Shown here: positions 26,452 through 35,605 of the stretch, piece after piece
Layout of the letters: each line of letters starts with the position of its first letter
How positions within the stretch are numbered: the stretch's first letter is position 1
From: Bacillota bacterium
Lineage (GTDB): Bacteria > Bacillota > Sulfobacillia > Sulfobacillales > Sulfobacillaceae
DNA: 64,000 nucleotides
Assembly (NCBI GenBank): GCA_021841025.1
Contig: JAKBWA010000043.1
Span: 1 to 64,000 of the forward strand
Direction: 5' to 3'
Notes under the pieces: generated by a model
Database searches by the model: none
What the model saw: the letters and a program-made list of their open reading frames with translations, nothing else
Told to the model about the DNA's origin: nothing
Position numbers and translations under genes: made by a program

Positions 26452-28458
26452 ATGGGACCCAATGCTTTAATGGTTTGCGCAGTGTCCTTGACGGTTTTGG
26501 TTCTGATAGGTATGGGATTGTACAGCTGGAAATATGCTCAAAAACAATGGCCCTACACCTTCATGTTCGCCGTAAGTCTGGTGATTTCCTTGATTTATGT
26601 TATTTGGCGGATAGGCTATACCCTCGATTTCTCCACAATTGTCGATGCAGTGGCCTCCGTTTTGTTGTTACTGGCGGAGTTGCTCGGTATTGTCCAGTTC
26701 GCCATTTTTGGTGTGTTCATGTACAAAAGGTACCGCCGGCCGATTGCCGACTGGCCCAAAGATCGACCGCTTCCGTCTGTGGACGTCTTTATCGCGACTT
26801 ATAACGAGAATATGCAAATATTAACAAGGATTCTAGCGGCTTGTCATCGAATTCGTTACCCCGCTGAGCTTTTAACTGTCTATATATGTGACGATGGCGG
26901 ACGGAAAGAGGCAGCAGAAGTGGCCAAGAGATGGGGAGCGCAATATTTAGCACGTTCAACCCATGAACATGCCAAAGCGGGAAATTTGAATTATGCTCTG
27001 GCGCATTCCTCAGGTGATCTAGTGCTAACGCTTGATGCAGATATGGTGCCAAAACCCAATATTATTCAGCTTATGATTGGCTATTTTTCCGATCCGCAGA
27101 TGGGATTTGTGCAAGCGCCGCAAGTCTTTTATAACCCGGACCCCTACCAGCACAACATCCCTTGGGGGCATCTGCGCAACAATGATCAGGACTATTTTAT
27201 GCGGGAAATGCTGCCACGGCGAGATCGACTCGGGGCCGTAATGTATATTGGCTCAAATGCGATGTTTTCACGTGAGGCGTTAGCTCACATTGGCGGATTT
27301 GTGACGGGCAGTATTACCGAGGATTTGGCTACTGGTCTGGTGCTGCAGGCAGAGAAATTCCATTGTGTTTATTGTGATGCTGTCGTCGCCACCGGATTGG
27401 CGCCTGAATCTTTTACTGAAATGGTGAATCAGCGCGTGCGTTGGTGTCGGGGAAACATTCAGGTTTTTCGGCAGCACAATCTCTTATCCCCGAAAGGATT
27501 GACTTTTTGGCAGCGTCTTGCCTATGTTAGTGGAACCATGTACTGGTACTTCGGGGTACAGAAGTTCATTTTTGTCATTAGTCCCCTGTTGTTTTTGTTT
27601 TTTGGGGTCATTTCCTTGCATACCACTTTGTCTGTGTTAGTGCTGATGTGGACCCCGTACTTTTTGTCTCAAATCCTTACGTATAAACGGTTCTCGGAAC
27701 GGAAGAGCACTATTTGGTGGAGTCACGTTCAGGAATTGGCTCTGATGCCGTTTCTGTCATTGGCGGCTCTGGCGGAATCTTTCAAAGTATCCATGAAGAG
27801 ATTTCGGGTGACCAACAAAGGAATCGTGTCACGTGAGCCTCACACTAGCCGTTATTTCTGGGTGCTCGTGGGATTTGCTGTTGTGGCGCTGGCGGGGTTC
27901 GTCACAGGTTTGGATTCATGGAGTCGTGATACCTCGCTTTATATGCGCAATAGTCTCGACATTTCTTTGGGATGGGATGCGTTTAATTTGGCTGGATTGA
28001 TTTTTGCGGCCATAGGAGCGTACGAACGTCCTCGGCCCAGAACTCACGAAAGGCGGCCACTTAATGCCCCTGCCAAGTTATTCCTTAAAGGCGTTCGGGG
28101 TGCTTATCAAGTCAAGGTGGCAGATATCAGCGAAAGGGGATTTTGTCTGAACGGCATTACTGGATATCCGGGCCCACTATTTCGAAATGGACAGTTGGAG
28201 ATCGATAACTACTTTTATCCCGTGATCCTTTGGGGTTGGAGAAGGCGTCTTAAGAAAAAGGAGCCGGGAATGATCGGCCACTTTCATAACTTATCCCCAC
28301 AGGATTACGAACGTCTTGTGGAACTGATTTATGGTGCGCCGGAACCGGGGGAGTGTCCGCCTTTGGGACGCTTGCGAAATGGGAGAAGGAGCCTTCCTGA
28401 AACAAACCGGATCGCGGGTTCCGGGGACGCTATTTGGAAATCGGGAGATGTCAGGTAA
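26452..28458 (+). CDS. Cellulose-synthase-like processive glycosyltransferase (GT2) with degenerate PilZ domain
   Basis: 668 residues. TM helices near the N-terminus precede a GT-A domain with the processive-GT2 motifs: CDDGG (about 146), DAD (about 193), TED (about 288) and QRVRW (about 327). More TM helices follow. This order is that of BcsA, which polymerises UDP-glucose and exports the chain. The C-terminal about 110 residues resemble PilZ: ADISERG matches the D-x-S-x-x-G half, but the c-di-GMP-binding RxxxR motif is not present (ERRPLNAP). The ATG at 26452 follows AAAGGGG. TAATG links the stop to the next GH8 start. No bcsB or bcsC homologue is present. Product could be cellulose or another beta-glucan. 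Confidence 0.85.
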   Translation: MGPNALMVCAVSLTVLVLIGMGLYSWKYAQKQWPYTFMFAVSLVISLIYVIWRIGYTLDFSTIVDAVASVLLLLAELLGIVQFAIFGVFMYKRYRRPIADWPKDRPLPSVDVFIATYNENMQILTRILAACHRIRYPAELLTVYICDDGGRKEAAEVAKRWGAQYLARSTHEHAKAGNLNYALAHSSGDLVLTLDADMVPKPNIIQLMIGYFSDPQMGFVQAPQVFYNPDPYQHNIPWGHLRNNDQDYFMREMLPRRDRLGAVMYIGSNAMFSREALAHIGGFVTGSITEDLATGLVLQAEKFHCVYCDAVVATGLAPESFTEMVNQRVRWCRGNIQVFRQHNLLSPKGLTFWQRLAYVSGTMYWYFGVQKFIFVISPLLFLFFGVISLHTTLSVLVLMWTPYFLSQILTYKRFSERKSTIWWSHVQELALMPFLSLAALAESFKVSMKRFRVTNKGIVSREPHTSRYFWVLVGFAVVALAGFVTGLDSWSRDTSLYMRNSLDISLGWDAFNLAGLIFAAIGAYERPRPRTHERRPLNAPAKLFLKGVRGAYQVKVADISERGFCLNGITGYPGPLFRNGQLEIDNYFYPVILWGWRRRLKKKEPGMIGHFHNLSPQDYERLVELIYGAPEPGECPPLGRLRNGRRSLPETNRIAGSGDAIWKSGDVR

Positions 28459-29789
28459 TGTGCGAAGGAAACGGAGAGGAAAAGACGGAGTGGGTCTCCC
28501 AGTTGAATCCCGGGGATGTCATTATTGATTGCCGCCGTGCATTGCCTTTTTGCATCACTGTGACGGTGAAACTGTCAAAACGAGTTCCCGCCGGTCTAAT
28601 GCTTGATTTAGAGTGGTATCAAGCAAAAGACCGGACGCGGGTTCGGCAGCTATATAGAGCCACGGGTTCCGGGCGTATGGTTTTCTCAGTCATTTTAGAA
28701 CCCGGCCGCTATTACCTATCGGCGGGACTATTTAGTGTCGACTGGTTTCGATGCTACGTATGGATGGACCACGTCCAATATCTGAGCATACCTGCATTTG
28801 AGGATCATGGCACACTGACTTTGGCTGCGTGGGCGAAAACATCTTATCGGAAATTTCTCGACCGGTATGTGAATGCCGTATCCGACCATGCTTGGAGGAT
28901 TTTACGGCCTGAAGAGGGTGGAGATACGGTAAGTGAGGCCATAGCTTACGGGATGCTATTAGCCCTGGCACATGGTGATGTTGTGGCATTCGATAAATTT
29001 TGGTCATATGCGCAGTCTTATCTCAATCGTCATGGTCTAATGGCCTGGAGAATTCATGCTAATGGCATGGTCATTGACTCCGGATCTGCTGCCGATGCGG
29101 ATCAGGATATGGCCTATGCTTTAATTAGAGCTGGACAAAAGTGGTTTCATGAATCTTATCTTAATGCCGGGATAAGTATGGTGCAGGCCATGCGAAGATG
29201 GGAAAGCCATAAAGGGTATCTGAAGCCTGGTGACGCCTGGGCTCCGGTTCCTGAGGTCTTCAATCCCTCCTATACGTGTCTCAGCTACTATCCGGTCTTT
29301 AGCCGCGTGAGCCATGATCCGTGGTGGGATGAATGGGCCGAAACTAGCTTTGGGATTCTTCAGAGTGTTCAGCACTCTGAAACAGGACTTTGGCCCGATT
29401 GGGTGGTCTTAAATGGTGCGTTGCCCCAGGGGTTTCAGTCTATTTTTTCGTACGATGCGCTGCGAGTTCCCTGGCGGCTTTATGTGGCAGCCAGTTCCGG
29501 AATGGCTTGTGAACTAAACCCTCTCGGCAAGAAAATTTCCCAGTTCTTTCTAGACCATGGTTTGAATTTCTTGCGCAGTGCCTATAGCATGTCGGGGGAT
29601 CCCTTGTCATCCCAGATTTCAGGCGCTTTAGTGGCTATCTCGGCATTAACGCGTTATGCCTTTACCTCTGATAGCCGTATTCCCGAGTTTTTGAGCTACT
29701 TGGCAGAATGGACTGCTGAATCTTATTACGATGCGGCAATTCAGGCTTTGGTATTGGCGAGTTTGGCAGGCCTTTTGACTTTTATTTAG
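28458..29789 (+). CDS. Second GH8-family hydrolase, no signal peptide
   Basis: 443 residues from the ATG sharing one base with the GT2 stop codon (TAATG). Catalytic Glu is in DTVSEAIAYGMLLA and Asp in AADADQDMAYAL, with PGDAWA and NPSY blocks as in the paralogue at 24418-25866. The N-terminal module (GRYYLSAGLFSVDW) is related to that of the secreted copy. No signal peptide or membrane helix is seen, which is odd for a polysaccharide hydrolase; it may act at the inner face of the synthase, on oligosaccharide intermediates, or be exported otherwise. Translational coupling to the synthase suggests stoichiometric production. Confidence 0.85.
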   Translation: MCEGNGEEKTEWVSQLNPGDVIIDCRRALPFCITVTVKLSKRVPAGLMLDLEWYQAKDRTRVRQLYRATGSGRMVFSVILEPGRYYLSAGLFSVDWFRCYVWMDHVQYLSIPAFEDHGTLTLAAWAKTSYRKFLDRYVNAVSDHAWRILRPEEGGDTVSEAIAYGMLLALAHGDVVAFDKFWSYAQSYLNRHGLMAWRIHANGMVIDSGSAADADQDMAYALIRAGQKWFHESYLNAGISMVQAMRRWESHKGYLKPGDAWAPVPEVFNPSYTCLSYYPVFSRVSHDPWWDEWAETSFGILQSVQHSETGLWPDWVVLNGALPQGFQSIFSYDALRVPWRLYVAASSGMACELNPLGKKISQFFLDHGLNFLRSAYSMSGDPLSSQISGALVAISALTRYAFTSDSRIPEFLSYLAEWTAESYYDAAIQALVLASLAGLLTFI

Positions 29790-29802
29790 AAGAGGGGGTC
29801 GG

Positions 29803-30020
29803 CTCCAGGTCCCTGGTGCTGCAAAGGGGGCCAGGGACCATAGATCCTCTTCGCCTGGCTTATGCACTGACATCGCAGTGATGCGTGGCTTTTAGGGTCG
29901 TTCATACCGGTCATTATAGAGAAGCCCCCCAATTTCATGGCGAGTGCGGCGCGACCAGGGGATATAGGTTGGATGCCAGTTCTTCAGCAGAACGAGTTGG
30001 GGTGCCAATTCTCATCGGAG
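29803..30020. repeat. Degenerate dispersed repeat, right copy
   Basis: Same block order and orientation as 22129-22400. It begins with a perfect hairpin GGTCCCTGG (29808-29816)/CCAGGGACC (29831-29839), which is decayed in the left copy. The two copies bracket the four polysaccharide genes. The remainder of the 29790-30224 gap shows no gene. Confidence 0.55.
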
Positions 30021-30224
30021 CTAGGGTGGATAGTGTTTGCTGTATACTGATGATACCGTTCGTGCTCGTCCTCGCCATTGGGCTGACGAAATCACTGTAT
30101 GTAGGCATCGTCGCCATTTCTTCTGAGCTCTACAGGAAACGTTTATGAAAGTGCCTTCAATGCCCGGAGGAAACACCTAACCGGCGGGCCGCATCGCGAA
30201 AAGTATTGAGTACAGGCCTTTTAA

Positions 30225-31583
30225 TCAGAACGACTTCTGGTGATATTCTCTGAATTCTTGAATTAAGTTGCGGTACAGTAAACCGGAGTCCTTGATGGTC
30301 CGCCTTTGGGTGAGGTAGTCCACATAAATAATGCCAAAGCGTTTAGAATAGCCCAGTGCCCATTCAAAATTGTCCAGCAAAGACCATAGATAGTAGCCTT
30401 CAACTGGTATTCCTAAAGCCAGTGCGTCTCGAACAGCCTGCCAATGGCTCAGTAAGTATTGTTGTCGCAACGTGTCGTGCACCTGGCCGGCTTCCAGCAC
30501 ATCGTCATAAGCGGCACCATTTTCTGTAATGAGTAGGGGAATAGGACCATAATCTTGGTGAATGCCTACGAGGAGATCAGTGAGCGCATGTGCATTGATA
30601 GGCCATCCCATAGCAGTGACAGGCTCATCTTCGCGTATCAAAAGGGAGGCTTTGTCAAGCTGGGCGGGATCATAAAAAACTTTGTGAGGCGCGTAGTAAT
30701 TGACTCCTAAAAAGTCTAGGGGCTGACTGATAATGGCCAAATCGCCATCTTTTACCTCGGTATCTGAAATAGGGGGTAAAATCTGGTCTAATGCCACTGG
30801 ATAGGTGCCGCGGATAACGGGGTCCAAAAACCACCGGTTTTGGAAGACATCATGAAGTCTTTGGGCTTCTAAGTCTTGTTCTTGATCCGATGCGGAATAA
30901 ACTGGATGGAGATTCAATGTAATGCCAATCTGTCCGTATCCGCTAGCACGGAATGCTTCCACGGTGAGTCCGTGGGACAGCAGCAAATGATGAGCTACCA
31001 CGCGTACTTTATCCAGCCGCTTGAGTCCGGGTGCGTGGCATCTTTGCAGATGTCCTGCCACACTCACGACCCAAGGTTCGTTATGGGTAATCCAGTTCCG
31101 GGCCCGGTCAGCTAAGTGTTCGCCGAGGGTTTGTGCATAGTCGCGGACATAGTAGGCGGTGTCGCGGTTCATCCATCCTCCCTTCTCTTGCAGGGATTCA
31201 GGGAGATCCCAATGATATAGCGTGATTAGAGGGTGAATGTTGGCTTGCAAAAGGGTGTCCACTAAACGGTCGTAAAAGTCTATGCCGCGGGAATTGACTT
31301 TCCCTTTGCCTGTGGGGAAAATGCGCGGCCAGGATACGGAAAAACGGTAACCGGGGATACCGAGTTGGGCCATGAGTTGGATATCTTGCCTAAATTGGTG
31401 ATAGTGATCGCAACTGACGTCCCCGTTATCGCGGTTGAAAGTACGTCCGGGACTGTGGGAAAATGTATCCCAAATAGACGGCCCGCGCCCATCTTCGTTC
31501 ACGGCCCCTTCAATTTGGTATGCTGCGGTGGCGACTCCCCACCGGAAATTTGCGTTGAATTGCTTGATTAGCGACCTTATCAT
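30225..31583 (-). CDS. bglB: GH1 beta-glucosidase
   Basis: 452 residues, complete GH1 enzyme. The N-terminal signature reads FRWGVATAAYQIEGA. The acid/base Glu is in THNEPW and the nucleophile in LLITENGAAYDD; SLLDNFEWALGY near the end is the usual aglycone-site block. No signal peptide, so it acts on imported cellobiose-like disaccharides. AAAGGA precedes the ATG. It lies just outside the repeat-flanked polysaccharide genes and could use their hydrolysis products. Confidence 0.93.
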   Translation of the reverse strand: MIRSLIKQFNANFRWGVATAAYQIEGAVNEDGRGPSIWDTFSHSPGRTFNRDNGDVSCDHYHQFRQDIQLMAQLGIPGYRFSVSWPRIFPTGKGKVNSRGIDFYDRLVDTLLQANIHPLITLYHWDLPESLQEKGGWMNRDTAYYVRDYAQTLGEHLADRARNWITHNEPWVVSVAGHLQRCHAPGLKRLDKVRVVAHHLLLSHGLTVEAFRASGYGQIGITLNLHPVYSASDQEQDLEAQRLHDVFQNRWFLDPVIRGTYPVALDQILPPISDTEVKDGDLAIISQPLDFLGVNYYAPHKVFYDPAQLDKASLLIREDEPVTAMGWPINAHALTDLLVGIHQDYGPIPLLITENGAAYDDVLEAGQVHDTLRQQYLLSHWQAVRDALALGIPVEGYYLWSLLDNFEWALGYSKRFGIIYVDYLTQRRTIKDSGLLYRNLIQEFREYHQKSF

Positions 31584-31927
31584 ATGGAGTTGTTCCTTTC
31601 GTGCAGTACCTAACCATCGACCTTAATATTGTGGCATGGAAAGGGGAGAAGTGTCACGCCTTTGAGAGATTAGCATACGGCTTTGGGGATTGGCATACGG
31701 ACACAATCGACATCATTTAGGGCGCCTTGGGCTATATACACAAGTCGAAGCCGTGATCTTTCGGTAAACCGTGTTGCGCGGCTGACCTTGGACCAAAAGT
31801 CTTCCCGGCTCTTTGCATCTCTTCTGGAACCAGGATGAAAAGCGCGGGAGAGAAACACCATCCGGTCTGTGGAAGACCATCATCGAACACGTCCCGGAAA
31901 GTGATTCGCTAATTTTATCCCAGTGGG
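31584..31927. other. Intergenic region with a short direct repeat
   Basis: Contains two near-identical 13-mers, GATTAGCATACGG (31668-31680) and GATTGGCATACGG (31688-31700), 20 bp apart, about 85 bp upstream of the leftward GH1 start. The two-turn spacing would suit a dimeric regulator on one DNA face. No gene is visible. Confidence 0.5.
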
Positions 31928-32770
31928 TTAAATCGGGTTGTGAGTATGAATCCAAGGAGGAGTGCTAGATATAGCGCCTTGGTCATAAGCTCTACGTGCC
32001 TGATCTTGTCCTAAGTCACCTTCCTCCATGGCTGTGATTAGCCCGGCGTCGATAAAAGTGTCAATGTCATTAACGAGGTGCATGAAGTGCGCCGTTTCGA
32101 AAAAGGCCGGATCATCTTGGGCAATGCGGTACGGATATTCTGAACCGAGATGGTACGGATCGACAATTTCTAACCACCACTCTGTTCGGGAACCCTGAAG
32201 TTTCCAATGCCACGAGTCCTGAAAATGGGGTTGGCGCGGATGCAGCTGACCGGGTGACGGCAACCAGAAGGTTTGCTTGGGCCAGAGCTCTTGACTTAAA
32301 AGCCTATCATACAAGCGCTTTAAAAATTCTTGTTTGGTTATTTCGGGCTGAGAATCTTTGATGACGAACCGATTGGCCCACGGATTAAAAAATTCTCTAC
32401 ATTGTGCCCACTGAGGATTCCCTGAGGCTTCGTGTTGCCCTAATGTTTGGGCATCCATGGCGTTTATAAGGACTTGCAAAAATCCTCGAATACGGTGAGG
32501 AGTGGCGAGTTTTAGCTCTTGAGCCCAGGGGAAGAAGTTATGCATGGCATCTAATTGATAAGGCTGTCCATTAATTGGTGGACGGTAGTCACGAATTTGT
32601 AAAAACCAAAATACTCTGTCCCCGAGAACGATCCATTGCCACGACTTAGAGGACAACTGATCCGACAACCCGTCCTCTTCGGTGTCTTCAAATTGCACGG
32701 CAAATTCACCCTGTCGACCGCCATCCAAGATCGCATCATATAATTGCGCAACGAATTCCTCTTCGGTCAT
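31928..32770 (-). CDS. Hypothetical protein with internally duplicated domain
   Basis: 280 residues, not recognised as a known family. The two halves resemble each other: T.EEF...LYD.IL near residues 2-15 recurs as TKQEFLKRLYDRLL near 145, followed in both by a W.W.L.G...W.L.I.D stretch and then YP/QPY.....F segments. This suggests an ancient tandem duplication of a 130-residue domain rich in Trp, Gln and His. No signal peptide or TM helix. GAGGGTGAG precedes the ATG. Confidence 0.65.
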   Translation of the reverse strand: MTEEEFVAQLYDAILDGGRQGEFAVQFEDTEEDGLSDQLSSKSWQWIVLGDRVFWFLQIRDYRPPINGQPYQLDAMHNFFPWAQELKLATPHRIRGFLQVLINAMDAQTLGQHEASGNPQWAQCREFFNPWANRFVIKDSQPEITKQEFLKRLYDRLLSQELWPKQTFWLPSPGQLHPRQPHFQDSWHWKLQGSRTEWWLEIVDPYHLGSEYPYRIAQDDPAFFETAHFMHLVNDIDTFIDAGLITAMEEGDLGQDQARRAYDQGAISSTPPWIHTHNPI

Positions 32771-33074
32771 ACTCTCACCCTCTTGTTTCTATTTTACGTG
32801 GTTGTGCCTAATAGCCGCCATAAAGTCATCAAGACAAGAGATGTGTTTGCGCCTTTCGGTGCCAGTAGCACCGATTAAGCTCGCCCAATACTGATTCCCA
32901 ATGGTTTGGCATATGACGGAGACGACTTGCCCTACTCATTTCGGGTTTGATTAGACCCTTTCTTGATAAGTCAGCTACAATAAAAAGGGCAAAGACCGCT
33001 GGAACGGCGCCAATTCCAGAGGATGTCGCGGCAATGGTGCGGTTAAGCTCTTTTTGATGAGAAGGAGTAGAACG

Positions 33075-33596
33075 TTGGACTATCAGTTGGTTCGGTTGCA
33101 AGAATCGCATTGTTTCATACTATATCAATGGGATTTGACAGAGCCTCGGCGTGACTTGTATACGTGTCGCCCCATCGCCCCCCTCCCAGAATTTACGGTC
33201 TATTCGAAAAACTTGATTAATCGTGTCCAAAGCCAGCGCCACATCATATACTGTCTCACTCAGGGACAGAAGAAGATACTAGGAAAAATCGAAGGGTTTG
33301 ATTTTAATTCGCGGAACAAGAGTATGGAATTCGGCTATTATCTTCCGCCCGCCCATCGAGGACATGGCCTAGGAACGGTCATGCTTCGTCTATTTCTTGC
33401 GGAGATGTTCTCCAACGAAATTTTGGATCTCCATAAGCTCTACGCTACGACAGCTGAATTTAACACAGCCTCCATACGATTATTGAAACACTTCGGGTTT
33501 CACGTGGATGGGGTGTTGCGGGATCACTATTGGACTGTGGAGGGAGTCACGGCCCAATTACACTTCTCCTTGTTGAGGGCTGAAGCAAGCCTTTAA
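33075..33596 (+). CDS. RimJ/RimL-type GNAT acetyltransferase
   Basis: 173 residues. The GNAT acetyl-CoA loop is read as HRGHGLGTVML, preceded by MEFGYYLPP and followed by NTASIRLLKHFGFHVDG, the pattern of RimJ/RimL-like N-acetyltransferases. The TTG at 33075 is chosen because AAGGAG lies 8 nt upstream; the in-frame ATGs at 33054 and 33057 fall before that SD. Followed by a Nudix gene in the same direction about 250 bp on. Confidence 0.78.
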   Translation: MDYQLVRLQESHCFILYQWDLTEPRRDLYTCRPIAPLPEFTVYSKNLINRVQSQRHIIYCLTQGQKKILGKIEGFDFNSRNKSMEFGYYLPPAHRGHGLGTVMLRLFLAEMFSNEILDLHKLYATTAEFNTASIRLLKHFGFHVDGVLRDHYWTVEGVTAQLHFSLLRAEASL

Positions 33597-33847
33597 CCGC
33601 TATTTCCGTGCTATGACATAGTGGTTCCAAACGATCAGGCAACGAGTAGAATGTATCCCGTAGTAAAACGAACAAGTTTTTTCGAGGAGGTGTGAGTAGA
33701 ATTGTCGGCCGGGATATAGGCTTTCGAAATGCATCAACCCGTACGAGGGGAATCGGAACGCGGAACTTTAGGAAGCGCCAATAGGACTGGATTTTGTTCG
33801 CTATTCCTAGCGCATGGGTGTGGAAAAGAGTATTGGAGGGGAAAATA

Positions 33848-34318
33848 TTGCCCATGTCAGACTATTACAAGGGGCTTCGCAAAAAGATCGGACCCCAATG
33901 TATCTTTAATCCGAGTGTGGCAGCGATTATTCGCAATGAAAAAGGTGAAATATTCTTTCAACGGCCGTCTTTGGACCATGATATTTGGAGTCTTCCAGCG
34001 GGTGCCATAGAACTGGGTGAAAGTCCATCCGATGCCGTAAAGAGGGAAGTCTATGAAGAAACGGGACTATCCATAGTACCGCACAGATTACTCGGCGTGT
34101 TTGGCGGAGAACGGTTTCGGTTTATCTATGCCGATGGCAACGAAGTTGAGTACGTGATAATCGTTTTTGACTGTCGAGTAAAAAGCGGTACCCTAAAATC
34201 GATGGACGGTGAATCTCATGCTCTTCAGTATTTTTCGGCCTCAACTATTCCTAAGCTGGTTATAGATTATCCCCAGGAAATATTTGATGAAATTCACCGC
34301 AGTGCGCTTTTTAATTGA
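33848..34318 (+). CDS. Nudix hydrolase
   Basis: About 156 residues. The Nudix box is complete: GAIELGESPSDAVKREV followed by YEETGL, giving the Mg-binding REVYEE core. These enzymes hydrolyse nucleoside diphosphates linked to other moieties; substrate not evident. GGAGGGG sits 7 nt before TTG at 33848 and 13 nt before ATG at 33854, so the TTG is preferred. A good terminator follows at 34459. Confidence 0.83.
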   Translation: MPMSDYYKGLRKKIGPQCIFNPSVAAIIRNEKGEIFFQRPSLDHDIWSLPAGAIELGESPSDAVKREVYEETGLSIVPHRLLGVFGGERFRFIYADGNEVEYVIIVFDCRVKSGTLKSMDGESHALQYFSASTIPKLVIDYPQEIFDEIHRSALFN

Positions 34319-34458
34319 TGCCTAGACGGGATTAAGGCCCTTACCTGGATGCTTGACTGGGGAGAAGAACGGATAAGATGGGGGAGTGAGACTGAGATAA
34401 TTCCGGCTTGTTCAAGTTTTTTCGTGTCCCCTGCAACTTAAGTGCGCCATGATATCCC

Positions 34459-34484
34459 AAGGAACCTTTGGGTTCTTTTTTTGG
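34459..34484 (+). terminator. Rho-independent terminator after the Nudix gene
   Basis: AAGGAACC pairs with GGTTCTTT (one G-T pair) across a 4-nt loop and is followed by a T-run. It lies 140 nt beyond the stop of the Nudix gene in the same direction. Confidence 0.65.
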
Positions 34485-35605
34485 TGCTTATACAGGCCTC
34501 TCGTAAAGAAATTGGCCGAAGAAGCGTGATGTGGTTTTCTCTGTGAACCTTGATGTGGGGGAATGAGGGAGTCTTTCTACATGGCGAGAATAGCTGATCA
34601 CGGCAAAAGAGTGTGCCGACGGACGCTGTCAACGACAGGTTTAAAATCCCCAATATGGCGTATTATCTATCCTCCGAGGAGTGTCGGATGAGCACGACAA
34701 TGCAAGCGCATGAGCAGTCGATTACGGTCTTCAAGCGGCCACCGGCCGCGATCGTCAAACCATACGCAAAGGGGTAATGCGGGGAGAATGCGGTCACGAC
34801 GGGAGGCGTCGTGACCGCGGAAGCAAACTGGATGCCTATAAACAGGATATCGAAGAACGCTGACAACAGGGTTGTCAGAATGCGGTGGGTGGCCCAAGCC
34901 CAGGGATACACCGCATTCTGAGCTGGGTCAAACAGCTGGTGCAGCCGCTGCGTCCGCAGGGGGGCGTGGAACCCGCCCGCCTGCTATGAAACGAAACTCT
35001 CTTTAAATATATAAATATATGTTCCGACACCAGGATACCCCTTGGGGATATCCTCGAACTTTCGCGTTATCAGATGCGCCGTAAAACCCCTGCCTCAAGT
35101 TATCTATAGTCAGATTTTAAAAACTCTTAAGGAATAAGCCCTTTTGACGTCGTAGAAATGTCTACCACGTACAACACGAAAAATTAAGGACTTCCCCAAA
35201 AGCTCAGACATTCATGACTTTGGGCCGTCGACGGATAGGGTTTCTTCGTGAGAGAATCCCTAACGACAATGATTCTCCCACGGTGTTTTTCGTCTCATTA
35301 GGCTACGTTGTTTACGGTGGAGAAGGCATTGTGATCCCTCAAGATAACTTCAGGCATGGGGAGTGTCAAAGAATACGGGTATGGCAATCCGGTTCAGTCT
35401 AATGTTCGTTTTTCTCACAATGGGGTTTTAACGGAGTCTAATGTTTTGGTAGAATCCGAAAAAATTACGGCCGAACATTCAAATAGTGGAAGTTGCATGG
35501 GGTGAGAAACTCGGGGCTGTCGCCAAATCTTCGTTAAAAATTGCCCGATGCTCGTTTGGATCCCTATCATTTATCGGTAGAACACGTAATGGTAGGAGGA
35601 TTTTG
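34485..35605. other. Gene-poor stretch with IS21 debris
   Basis: Contains the IS21-type istA fragment at 34822-34959 and a stem-loop at 35032-35054 (AGGATACCCC/GGGG-A-TATCCT). The remainder shows no recognisable gene; the promoter of the chemoreceptor gene should be near its right end. Confidence 0.5.
34822..34959 (+). pseudogene. istA: Fragment of an IS21-family transposase (IstA)
   Basis: One frame reads SKLDAYKQDIEER, a TGA stop at 34861-34863, then QQGCQNAV and, after a short divergent piece, LSWVKQLVQPLRPQ. This matches the IS21 IstA segment that normally runs K.D.YK..I.ERL..G..NAV......R.....VKPLRP. The piece is too short and stop-interrupted to be functional. Confidence 0.65.
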
